Assembly (NCBI GenBank): GCA_000697475.1
Contig: JNEU01001098.1
Span: 149,897 to 213,896, forward strand
Direction of reading: 5' to 3'
DNA: 64,000 bases
Origin: Lichtheimia corymbifera B2541
Taxonomy: Eukaryota > Mucoromycota > Mucoromycetes > Mucorales > Lichtheimiaceae
The notes below the pieces were generated by a model that was given only the letters and a program-made list of their open reading frames with translations, searched no databases and was not told where the DNA came from. A program made the position numbers and the translations under genes. This document shows positions 47,386-58,200 of the stretch, one piece after another; within the stretch, counting starts at the first letter, position 1; each line of letters opens with the position of its first letter.

Positions 47386-47865
47386 AAAGAGATAGGAAGA
47401 AGGATCACAGAATGATAATGAATGAAAGGAAAAAGTGCATGAATGATCCCCGCACGTGAATGATGAACCAAGCATTGATGCCTGCCTGCTTGTAAATGTT
47501 CCTAATGAATGAATGACCCGATCATGTGCCATTTGATCTGCTACTATGGCCGCTGATGTAATTCCCTCTCCTCATCATATGAACAATCATCCCACTCCTT
47601 GGTCACACCCTATATAACGTCAATACGTTACACGACCTGAAGCTACTCCATTGCGGAGAAATCGATTACACTACTACAATGAAATATATGATTTACTTTA
47701 CAAGGGAAGCTGATTTAATGATGATATACACATACTAAAGGAATGAGATGCAAAGAAGAAATAAACAAAGTATAAAGGTGATTGCGTGTGTGTGTTGGTG
47801 TTGGTGTTTGTGTGTGAAAGTATGATAAGAATTAGGTGTGAATGGAGGTGGGGATGACACCCTTT
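47386..47865. other. Intergenic, cyclin promoter region
   Basis: About 480 bases between cyclin start and the end of the deaminase gene, both on the minus strand. Contains a TATATA element near 47611-47616 and a GTGTGTTGGTGTT-type repeat near 47790-47815. Confidence 0.45.
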
Positions 47866-49115
47866 TTACTCAAAGGGAGTCTTAGGGTGCTCAGCGGAAG
47901 TTGGGCTACGCAATTGCTTCACGCCGCCTATAACAAAGTATCCCTATGTTAATCATCATGTTCCTTTCAACCAGCCAAGCATGGACAATGGACTTACCCT
48001 GAAGACCAAGGTTCTCGGCACCGATGAGAGAGTGATGTACGTGTTCAATAGACTTGAAGTATTTGACGGTCTATGAAAAAGAAGATGATGATGGGGTAAG
48101 TGATCCTGTGAGGAAAAAATTTTCCAGGGTTTTTTGCTTGTGTTACCTTGACATGTAATTCAAGGGTCGCGTCCTCGTCGCACACGATGAGACCCTTTGG
48201 ATGCATCTGCACAGCAGAGACGGTCCACATGTGGTTGACGCCTTCTTCGATACACTTGGAGAGAGCAATTGACTATAGAAAAAGACATGGGGTTGTTAAT
48301 GTTTACGTCATTTGGAAAAGCGAGTATGTGTGTATGATGACTTTACCTTATGAGCACCAGTGATGATGATGCACACCTCACGAGCATCCATGACCGTTCT
48401 ACGCAGAAAAAGCTATGAGTCTCTCTCTGTCGCTCCGAGCAAAAATTCTTTCTCCACACTCTTTTTTTTCCCAAACTTACGCAACACCGACAGTGAGAGC
48501 CAACTTGGGCACCTTGCTGATATCACCATCAAAGAAACGAGCATTGGCAAGAATGGTTTCATAAGCCAAGGTCTTGACACGTGTGCGAGAAGTAAGAGAT
48601 GAACCAGGTTCGTTAAAGGCAATGTGACCATCAGGACCAATACCACCCAAAAAGAGCTCGATACCACCCACACGAGCAATCTCGGCTTCATAGCGCTTGC
48701 ATTCTTCGTCCAAATCCTCAGCATTGCCATCCAAAATGTGAACATTCTCAGGCTTGATATCGACATGGCTGAAGAGGTGGGTCCACATGAAAGAATGGTA
48801 TGATTCAGGATGATCACGAGGAAGACCAACATATTCATCCATGTTGAAGGTCACCACATGCTTGAAGCTGATTTCACCAGCCTTGTAAAGCTCAACAAGC
48901 TTCTTGTAAGTACCAATGGGAGAAGAACCAGTAGGAAGACCAAGGACAAAAGGACGTTCGGCGGTAGGCTTGTATTGACGAATACGCTCCTTGATGTAGT
49001 TGGCTTTTGTAAAAAAAGAAAAGATGGGTTAAGATATGAAGAAGATGCAACATGTAATGGGCTTACCAATGTAGGAGGAGACTTCCTCATAATCTTCACG
49101 GATGATCAATCTCAT
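47866..49115 (-). CDS. NAG1: Glucosamine-6-phosphate deaminase
   Basis: Cytosolic enzyme converting glucosamine 6-phosphate to fructose 6-phosphate and ammonia, the last step of N-acetylglucosamine use; relevant to chitin recycling. Exons 49067-49115, 48481-49003, 48347-48398, 48147-48272, 47998-48070 and 47866-47927 give 294 residues, slightly above the usual 266-289. The start [20 protein letters not shown] matches the family. [16 protein letters not shown] binds phosphate. The catalytic aspartate lies in FNMDEYVGL, and the Asp-His-Glu set in [32 protein letters not shown] and [16 protein letters not shown] follow. Codon use is strongly biased. In yeasts such as Candida this gene sits in a GlcNAc catabolic cluster; no such partners are visible here. 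Confidence 0.95.
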
Positions 49116-49196
49116 GGTGTGTGATTTTGTTTAGGGTATGGAAAAGTGTAAAGTAAAAGAGAAACCGGTAAAGAGAAGTGAGAGGAGATAAGGCGC

Positions 49197-49204
49197 TTAT
49201 ATAA
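49197..49204 (-). promoter_or_regulatory. TATA box of deaminase gene
   Basis: TTATATAA, symmetrical, about 82 bases upstream of the ATG at 49115, matching the spacing seen for the perilipin gene. Confidence 0.5.
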
Positions 49205-50450
49205 GGGTAGGGCTAGCAAAATGGAAAGTCCCTTGGAAACCAGCCAGGTGCCCGTCATCTCATCACACCCTGTGATGATTACCTAACTGGGCCCTGATAC
49301 ATCTGAAACCCGTGTCACTTGTTTCCCCATCCATACTCAGATATCACCCTCATTGGTGATTACATAACTTTTGTCTGGGACCCTGGAGACCTGACTCATC
49401 TTTGGTGCTGTCCCTTTCTTCGTTGTCAGCCTGCCATTCACCGCACGCACATCTTTAGCTGCATCTCATCTTCTCCGCAATGTGTGTACACACGCACACT
49501 TTACCACCGCCAAAAGAAACACCACAAAGTTCCAAAACCAGACCCTGTTTAGCCGGTGGTGGTGTGAAATATAGGGTCCTGTGCTCCCCTCTCACCTTTT
49601 TTTTCCCTCACCCCATCAAACCAATTACCTGCATGCGTGTGTGTCTGTGCCACTGATATTTACACAAACATACATGACTGTACAAGTGCATTACAACTGT
49701 TTTCACCTCATGAAATTGTATCGGGGTGTTACACGTCGTCGCTATACAAGGAAAAGTAGGGCCCAAAGGGTCGACTGATGATGATGCGGACCTCAAAGCA
49801 AGTATGCCCCCGCCAAGACGACAGGTTTTTTTGTTTTAGCTTCATGTTGAATGACGAAAAGAACCGCCAAATCGATTACGTTGGCACACACACACACAAC
49901 ATCATCCCCCAAACCTTTCTTTCGTCATCTTTTTACTTTAAGGTCATGATTTCTAATGCGATGCGCAGTTTTTCAGTAACGAGCAATAATAAACTTTCCA
50001 TGGTTATTACACGGCACTACATCACCATCATCAAGCAACAGTAGAAGTAGTGAAGGCAAGAACCTCCATACAACTCTAATTTGATCATATTTTACAGGTA
50101 GCTAGCTACCATTCCATCCTTAGCAAGCAGGTAGGAGGACGACACAGCGGCATTGTCGATGTATTTATGAGACCGCAATACGATTAGCCGTTTCCTCTCC
50201 GAGATTCAGGTATGACGAAATGGGAGTGTGTTGTGTGCGTGTGTGTGTGTGCCCGCTAAAATACAACGTGGGCTCATTGGTGTAGCATGAGATCGGATGT
50301 GATAAGCCGCTGTTATTAAGATAGCCATTCCTCATCATCCTCGACCACAATCACCACCGTCATTGTCACTATTATATTACTCTCTCTCATATTCCATGAT
50401 GATGATATATGATCCTTTAGTTTCTCTTTTGTGATCGTTTGACATGTGAA

Positions 50451-50456
50451 TATAAA
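50451..50456 (+). promoter_or_regulatory. Candidate TATA box of lipase gene
   Basis: TATAAA about 105 bases before the ATG at 50560, the best core-promoter candidate for this gene. Confidence 0.35.
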
Positions 50457-50559
50457 CTAGCTTTCCGTATTTGGTACTTGGGTTTCAGCGGGGCTTGGGC
50501 TTCGTTATGCACCACATGCTGCTGCTGCTGCTCTTCCAACAAGCTGCTTCTACACGACC

Positions 50560-52411
50560 ATGATTCCAATCTCTATACCAATCCTTGACCGGCTTACATT
50601 TCGTGACTATCAGAGGTATCATGTCTCTTCATTGGCAACATTCGGTTCCCCCATGACTAACCTGGAGTCATCCAGTCTGATATTTGCAGTCCTCTTTTTC
50701 GGCTTTGAAAGCCTTGTGCGCATCATTGTCACCATTCTGCCGTCCTTCATAATCCGAAGCATCGATGTGTTTATTGCAAGGTATGTCTTGATGCTTGTTA
50801 CAAGCAGCGGAACATGGTATTCAATAATGTGGATATAGTGCATTCCCATGGTTGTCAAAACTTGAAAGTGAGCCTCACGTGAGCCCTCTTGAGAAAGCCG
50901 AGTCTTTTGATGAAATGATGCGGTTTTGGTAAGGATCACCATGTGTGTGTGTGCATGAAGATACATGCAAGCTTACTTTTTCGTGTGTTCCTGCATAGGA
51001 AACGATACAATTTCGAGCAGCACGTGGTACGAACCTTGGATGACTATCTATTGTGTGTTCATCGTATCCCATCCATCAAGTCTACGGACCGCTCTTTACC
51101 GCCTGTTGGAAAAATGATCGAGAGCAAAGCCCATCGTATCCAAGTCATTGACAATCTCGAATACTTTGATGAACAATTTCCTCCAGTGAACAACAACAAC
51201 AACAACAACACCAATCGCCCCGTCGTCCTCTTGTATCATGGTTTCTTAATGTCATCTGAAGTCTGGATCTGTAATGTGGATGAGCATCGCAACTTGCCGT
51301 TTATCTTGGCTGAACGTGGATACGATGTATGGTTGGGCAATGCACGTGGCAACAAGTATAGCCAGAATCATCTATGGAGGAATCCACGCCACCAGAGCTT
51401 TTGGGAGTTTTCAATGAATGAATATGCGATGCGTGATTTGCCGGATGTTGTAGATGTAAGTCTAAGAGCAGGACGTGATAAAACAATTTCACAGCTAACA
51501 GGCGTTGATCTATAGTATATCTTGGAGAACACAGGCGCACCCAATTTGACATACATTGGCTTTTCACAAGGCACAGCACAAGCATTTTCAGCATTATCCA
51601 TCAACCCTTCCTTGAACCGCAAGGTCAATTTGTTCATTGCCATGGCACCCGCTACGACACCTAAAGGACTGCACCATCCTTTGATTGATGCATTCGTCAA
51701 GGCCACGCCTTCTGTCATTTATTTACTTTTTGGTCGCAAGACGCCACTCAAATTGGCCCTCTTTTGGCAACGTGTCATTTCACCACCCATGTTTGTCAAG
51801 GTCATTGATAGCAGTGTGGGTTTTCTCTTTGGATGGACCGGTTGCAACATGACTGCTGAACAAAAGCTCGTGAGCTATCAACATCTATACAGCTTAACCA
51901 GTGTTAAGTCGCTCGTGGTAAGTGAAATGATGTTGGGATCTTAAACAGCAAGCTAATCGCTGTGTATATATAGCATTGGTTCCAAATCATTCGAACAGGC
52001 CGTTTCCAAATGTTTGATGAGTTACCAAGTCGTCTACCCTACCATACATCGAATGCTGTCATGGATCACGTGCCTCCCCGTTTTCCTACCAAGCAAATCA
52101 AAACACCCATTGCTATATTTTATGGTGGATCCGACTCATTGGTGGACTTTAGTGTCTTGGCAGCTGATCTACCTTCACCTTTGGCATATGTCAAGGCTAT
52201 TGAGAGATGGGAGCATCTGGACTTTTTATGGGCCGAAGAAATCGAGAATGTCGTCTACCCAGATATCTTGAAATTGCTCAATCATTTCAACCCACTCGCC
52301 AAAAAGATCAACAACAACGATGAACAAACGGTTGCCGATACTGGCGTTGACATGGAACCTAGCCAAAGTAATACAACGAGTGACCGTAGTGATGTTAAGC
52401 AAACAGCATAA
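50560..52411 (+). CDS. Membrane-anchored alpha/beta-hydrolase lipase (steryl ester/acylglycerol type)
   Basis: Likely hydrolyses steryl esters or triacylglycerols at lipid droplets or the ER, as do yeast Tgl1/Yeh1. Exons 50560-50780, 50839-50928, 50999-51455, 51516-51917 and 51974-52411 give 535 residues. A hydrophobic N-terminal hairpin (LIFAVLFFGFESLVRIIVTI and on) anchors it. The AB-hydrolase-lipase motif follows: DDYLLCVHRIP, the oxyanion segment VVLLYHGFLMSSE and YDVWLGNARGNKYS. The nucleophile serine lies in YIGFSQGTAQ, the acid in FYGGSDSLVDF and the histidine in WEHLDFLW, so the triad is complete. An Asn run (codons AAC) is inserted near residue 185. The stop lies 65 bases from that of the convergent KCH gene. 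Confidence 0.92.
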
Positions 52412-52476
52412 CAAATATATACGCCGTAAACCGATATATCTTTATTGAAATGGGTGATGAGGAGGAGGTTGGAGGA

Positions 52477-54233
52477 TTAAAAATAGTTGTTATGATGGTT
52501 ATTCGGATGAGGGACAGGTCCAGCTGCACGATACCCAGGAGAAGGTGATGAAATGGTCGTTGTTGTATAAGAGTATGGAGTTGAAGGTGTTAATGTGGAG
52601 GATGGAGGAGTGTAAGGAGACGACATGACAGGTGTAGGAGGAGCAGGAGTAGGCCATTGTTGGCGATGTGGCTGATAAGGCGATGATGATGGGTATTGCT
52701 GCATCTCGTAATAGGGTTCGTCGTTATAATACGAATGAGGCTGATGCTGGTGATGAAACGAAGGTGATGAATAGTTGTTGTAGTACGAAGCTGGTTCATA
52801 CACTGGCTCTGGAGGTGGCGCTATTTCAAGCTTAACATCGCCTCGATATGGCTCAGCGGCTGCTGTCTTCAATGGCCGAGTATCATCATACATAGTAGTA
52901 TCTTCTTCGGTTGTTGACAAGAGTTGAAAGTCATCGGCATCTTTGGCCCCTTTTCGCATCTTTTTGGCTGCCTTGGCTGCACGTTTTTCTTGTTCTCGTA
53001 ACCGCTTTCGTCGTTGCTTTTCTAAGATTTCAGTGATCCTAAAAAGACAAAGAGAGTTATAAACGATTCATTTCGCCAAATATAGTACAACACAATCAAA
53101 ATTAGGAGATTTCACCTACCTTTTATCAATCTTATGGCAGCAATATTCTTTGAGGTTGCCTTGGATCTGACAAAACACTGGGATATACAAGATACATGCC
53201 AAGAAGAGTTCGATCATTGACAATGCCCAGATCAGGCATGTAAAACCCATCAAAATTAAAGCAACACGCTGTTGCCAGTCTTTTCCATATGCGTCCCAGT
53301 CATCATCGATATGGAAACTCCCTATTAACCAGCAAGATCAGGTGCTTTGTTAGCCAAAGAGATTGTGTCATACGTCACATCCATCATCATCCACCATACC
53401 ATTCACGGTCCAAGCGGACTTGAGTAATGCAGCCACAGTGAATGCAGCAATGATCTGACGTGGGCTTTGTGCAAACAATAGCTTTTTCCATCCTGCATTG
53501 ATTTGTGTCGTAAGTATGATGATGTTCTCCTCGACCTGGTTTAGGCTGCTCCTTTTTTTTTCTTGTAGTACCTTTAAGTGTGTAAAAGACAAAGAAAGCG
53601 ACTGAATCACTTGACTTTCGCGAGCTGTTGATTTTACGAAACAAACAAAAACGACCAAAGTTTTTGACAGAATGGTAGCGGTATGCCATAACGTTGGTCA
53701 CTGAGAGCGATATATACTGCGATTTGAGAATCTTTCGAAACTTGAAGAAATCCCATGCAAGCAAAAGAAACGATAAGATGATACAGGCAACATAGATCCA
53801 TTTGCTGATATAAAGGGGGATTTTCGGTGCGACTGATAATGACCATTGCTGGTGTTATAGATTGTTGAATGAGTTATCGTCGTCATCTACGGGTATTGGT
53901 TCACTCACGTCAAATGCAAGGAGAATTACGGCCGTCCATATATCAGCGATATATGTTGCTACTGAAACGATGATCGAACAAAAGAGGATCAGATACCTGT
54001 TTGGGTTTAACTCGTACGCATGAATTTATTGTAGCTTCATTTTTCGCTTTCATTCTCACTCACCGCAACCCATTATAGCATGAACCCCTACGAAATTCAT
54101 CGACGTCGATATAATCCCACTTGTGATCTTGCACAAGTTCTCGCTTCCATTTAGGTCCTGTTTGTGTTTGGATGAATTGCTGCGCCCGTTGTTGAAGGAT
54201 CCTACTGGTCCTGTTGGCCTTATTGACTGCCAT
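52477..54233 (-). CDS. KCH-type fungal potassium transport protein
   Basis: Plasma-membrane protein of the fungal KCH family (yeast Kch1/Prm6), linked to potassium influx that triggers calcium signalling. Exons 54064-54233, 53909-53996, 53572-53848, 53400-53492, 53120-53321 and 52477-53038 give 463 residues. Family marks: WKRELVQDHKWDYIDVDEF, TYIADIWTAVILLAFDQW, SQYISLSVTNVMAYRYHSVK, SDSVAFFVFYTLKGWKKLLF, AQSPRQIIAAFTVAALL and KEYCCHKIDKR. Hydrophobic segments suggest about four to five transmembrane helices within 55-265. The C-terminal third is cytosolic: a basic helix (EKQRRKRLREQEKRAAKAAK), then a Tyr/Pro/Ser-rich disordered tail. The family name rests on remembered motifs. Confidence 0.85.
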
Positions 54234-55215
54234 TATAATTATATGAAAGGAACGTGAGGGGGTATTGGGGAGATATAACAAGTGAAAAAGCAAAAGAGAG
54301 GGGAAAGAAAAGAAAAGCAAATAGAGAATAAGGTGTAGAAGGCTAATATTGCTGTGGCACGTTGGTGCTACGTTGACTCCGGTTTGTGTAACGACAACAA
54401 TTGTCACAGCAAATGTTGTCGTCTCCCCCTCAAAAAAAAAAGTCGCCGCTGATGGTAATGTGTAGCATCTTGGACCTTGTCAAGATGATATGAAGATGAT
54501 GGATACATTCAAGTATATATCATAGTGTGTCTTGGATATTAAAGTGTATATTGAGCAACACGAGACTAGACTAGTGGAGGTGGTGTAGATGATGTAGTTA
54601 TCCTGCGATCCGATCAAGGTAATATCGCATGTCGTGGGAGCCCCAAAATCAAGCGCAGACAGGGCTGATGCTATGAATAACCTGTAGCATAGCCATTCAC
54701 CTCGTTGCGTAACTCCGCATAAACGTTTTATTCACATCCATAGTCATTCATGGTAATGCTGTGTATTTATTGGCACGTGGAAGCATTGCATTTTGCAAAT
54801 GGTGGCTATTCTTCATGTTCGTGTAATAAGTTAGAACCTTTGTGGGATTCTAGCGCTGAATGTTTATTTTAATATATTGATTGTGATATGAATAAAGAAG
54901 TACAACATAATGAGCGATGGGAGCATTGTTGTGGATAAGCAAGCAGGATCAAGGTGATAATGGATAAAGACAAACAAAGCAAACATGAGGGAGGGGGAGG
55001 ATTGTTGCACAACAAGCGTCAGCAAATTCTGATGTCAATGTCCCTGATACTGCATTGTGGCGTATTCAACTGTGGTTCTATATTTGGAACAAAGGCACTG
55101 AGCGGGCGGCCGAAACGACAAATTCCGAGTGTACGTGCACCAGCCCTTTTGACCCCTTTTACCTTGAAACAATCCTTTACCACGCACAACCACCACCACC
55201 TTCTCCTTTCATTTT
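54234..55215. other. Divergent intergenic region, KCH / formin
   Basis: About 980 bases shared upstream region with an A-tract near 54433 and no supported gene. Confidence 0.5.
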
Positions 55216-58200
55216 ATGTCAGACTTTTTTGATAAAATTGGAAGGCGTTGGTCAAAAACTCCAAGTACCGGTTCTTCTTCGCGTCCTACCGACGATCGTT
55301 CAACATCGCCCACTTTCTCATCAGGTATTTCGACTCTCTGAAACCAGAAACTATTTTCGTGTATCAACTGAAACCTGGCTTTGGCATCAAGGACGGCAAT
55401 CGATCGATAGTCGAAGACACATGGATGGTCGACAGTCAATGGACTATGGCAGCTCGCCCTTTGCGGCCATGCCACCTCCTGAACAGATTAACGACATGTT
55501 TGAGCAAATGCTGGCAAGTGTCCCTTGCTCCTCTTCTTGTTTATTCACAAAGGCCTAACATGGAACATGCAATAATAGAGTCGACGTGGTATTCGAGACG
55601 AGCAACAATACAAGGCCATGTTGGAATGGGACGTTGAGAAAAAATGGCTACTTATCAGCCAGGATCCAAAGGCAGAGCAGCTTGCATCAGGTCGAAAAAC
55701 AGCACTTGACGATAAAGATCCCGATGCACCACCGCCGCTTATCAATGTTCTCGCCGAGAAAGCAGGGGAAATGTGGTCTGCAACTTGGGAACACGGCAGC
55801 CGACGTCTTGAAAAACATCGCATGTCAGCACATCCAGGTCGACTTGGTCCACCAACCAATATCAGCCCTTCAAGTAGTACTGGCCTTAGCACGAGTGGTG
55901 TCCCTATTTCTCAACCCGGTCCCGGTGCATCCACTTTTTCAGACCTTGATCGTTATTCACCCGAGTTTTTCATTCGCAAGTTCATGGAAGCTGATTTACG
56001 TGCTGTCACACCTGCGTTGGTGGATCATCTCACGGTAAACTTAAGAACTCGGCCCATTGAGTAAGTGTGCTGCCAAGGAAAAAGTTGGATGGGTACTTAC
56101 ATACTTCAATAGTTGGGTCATCAAGTTCATTGATCTCAAAGGTGTCTATGTCTTATGCAATGGCCTTACCTACTTGAATCACAAAACAGAAAGGTATGCT
56201 CTATTTAGACCAATCCACCATCTTGTTCATTCACTAATTTTCACATGCTTTAGAAATGAAAAGACTCTGGAGCTTGAAATTGAGGTTGTCAAATGCATCA
56301 AAGTGCTTATAAACACACGCGTAAGTATTTGGATGATGGGATGGATACAAGAGAGAATGAGGTCTAATCATCTTTATTAGTGGGGTGTCCGTGAAGTGAT
56401 TGCGAATCCAAGCTACATCGAATCCATCGTTTATTCCTTGGTGTGTCCTCATTGGCAGACACGAAAGTTCGTGTGCGACATGCTTTCCTTCATATGCTTG
56501 TGCGAGAAGCCCGTTGGTCATGGTCACGTTTTAAATGGATTTGATTCACTAAGAAGTCATCGTGGTGATCTGGGACCTTTCAATGCATGGATCAAGGATT
56601 TGGAGAATACAGTGGATGGTCGAGGAAGGATGGGATCACTTGTTGGGGCTAGTGATGACTTGAAAAGTCTTGGCGTTTACAATGCACCCGATAGCCATTT
56701 GATGGAATATGCGGTAAGTTCTTAAACACTTGGATCATGCTGTGGGGAGAGAGAGGAAAGGAAGGTCGCTCATATATAACTTTTGGTAGTTATCCAACAT
56801 GATGCTGATCAATATCATTGTCAACAAAGTACCAAACGAGGTGCATGAACGGATCCACCTTCGAAATCAGTTAAATGCTGCTGGCATGCTTCGTGTTCTG
56901 CCAAAGCTTGAAAGGCTCGACTATCACTATCTCAACAAGCAAATCGACATGTATAGAGCAGCTGCAGAGAATGATCAAGAGGATGCTTTTGGAGACGAAT
57001 TATCGGTTTATTCAGATATATCACAACCCAACGAGCTTTTCGACCTGGTAATGGATAGCATTGCTGAAGCACCAAGAGCACAAGATCATTTGATCTCTAC
57101 ACTACGAAGCATGTTAATCATCAAAGGGGATTCTGAAAACAAGTGAGTGTAAAGTAATGGATAGTGATAGCTTGAATATTAACCTCTCTCTTTATTAGGA
57201 CCCATTATCATCGCATGATCAGCGAATTGGTGCACCAGGTTGTTATGGATCGACGTGGCAGTGTATCAGCGGCAGATTTCAGCTCTACATTTGGTGTCTC
57301 GGTTGGCAATCTCATTGAAAAGTTCAGCGAACTCGATCGCTTGCATGAAATGGAGGCCGAAGCATCCGAGGTTCAGGAACGAGCTATTCGACTTGCTGCA
57401 GAAAACAAGGAATTGAAGTTGGAATTGGAGCACTGGCGTTCACAAGCAGGTGGCCAAGCTTCGGTACCACCCCAAGAATCCTCCAGCGTATCACGACGTA
57501 AGTTTACATGGGATGCGATAAGAAAAGGTAGCTCAACGTTAGCATTAAAGGATCCCGGATGAATATGAAAATGGAATTGGCGTCCTTGCGAGCACTACTC
57601 AAGACCTCCAGAAATACCATTACGATGCTTCAAGAGAAACTCAAACAATATGAGGATGGATCCGATGATCAACCTGTCAGTAACGGCTTGGTGTTAGGAA
57701 ATGACTGGAAGATGTCTGGAAAACACAAGTTGGTATGTACTCTTTGTATTTAACGTGGATCCTCTTATTGACTTTTTGTGTTATAGCCTATGCCCACTAC
57801 AGCAGATAACAATCAAGCCAACATAGGTCCTGGTGGATTTATTATTCCTGGCACAGTTCCACCTGCTACGTCAACATCGGAATCAGATTCTCCAAAACCA
57901 TCATCAGCACAAAACACACAAACGGATGAGATGACATCAACAGAGGGTAAGATCCATCTAATCTTGCTATAGTCAACGACTAAACATTGTCTTGGATATA
58001 TTAGATGTAACACCAGAACCATCAACAACCGAACCAAGTAAGTGAAATCAGACGTTACCAATGTAGGCTTAGATCCTGATCACCTCTGTATATAGGCACG
58101 CCCAAACCATCTTCAGACATACCTCCACCGCCACCACCGCCACCACCGCCATCTGGTATGTATTATTTTTCTTCATATGGCTATACAGAGTGGTATCTCA

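Larger units (their letters stand above)
49116..50559. other. Divergent intergenic region, deaminase / lipase
   Basis: About 1.4 kb shared upstream region. It contains CACA runs near 49886-49897, a CTG repeat at about 50519-50532 and candidate TATA elements for both flanking genes. No gene supported. Confidence 0.5.

Noticed and set aside
54000..54410. Minus-strand start upstream of the KCH gene's ATG
   Set aside because: The in-frame extension is hydrophobic and CT-derived, typical of a pyrimidine-rich leader; the conserved family start is at 54233.
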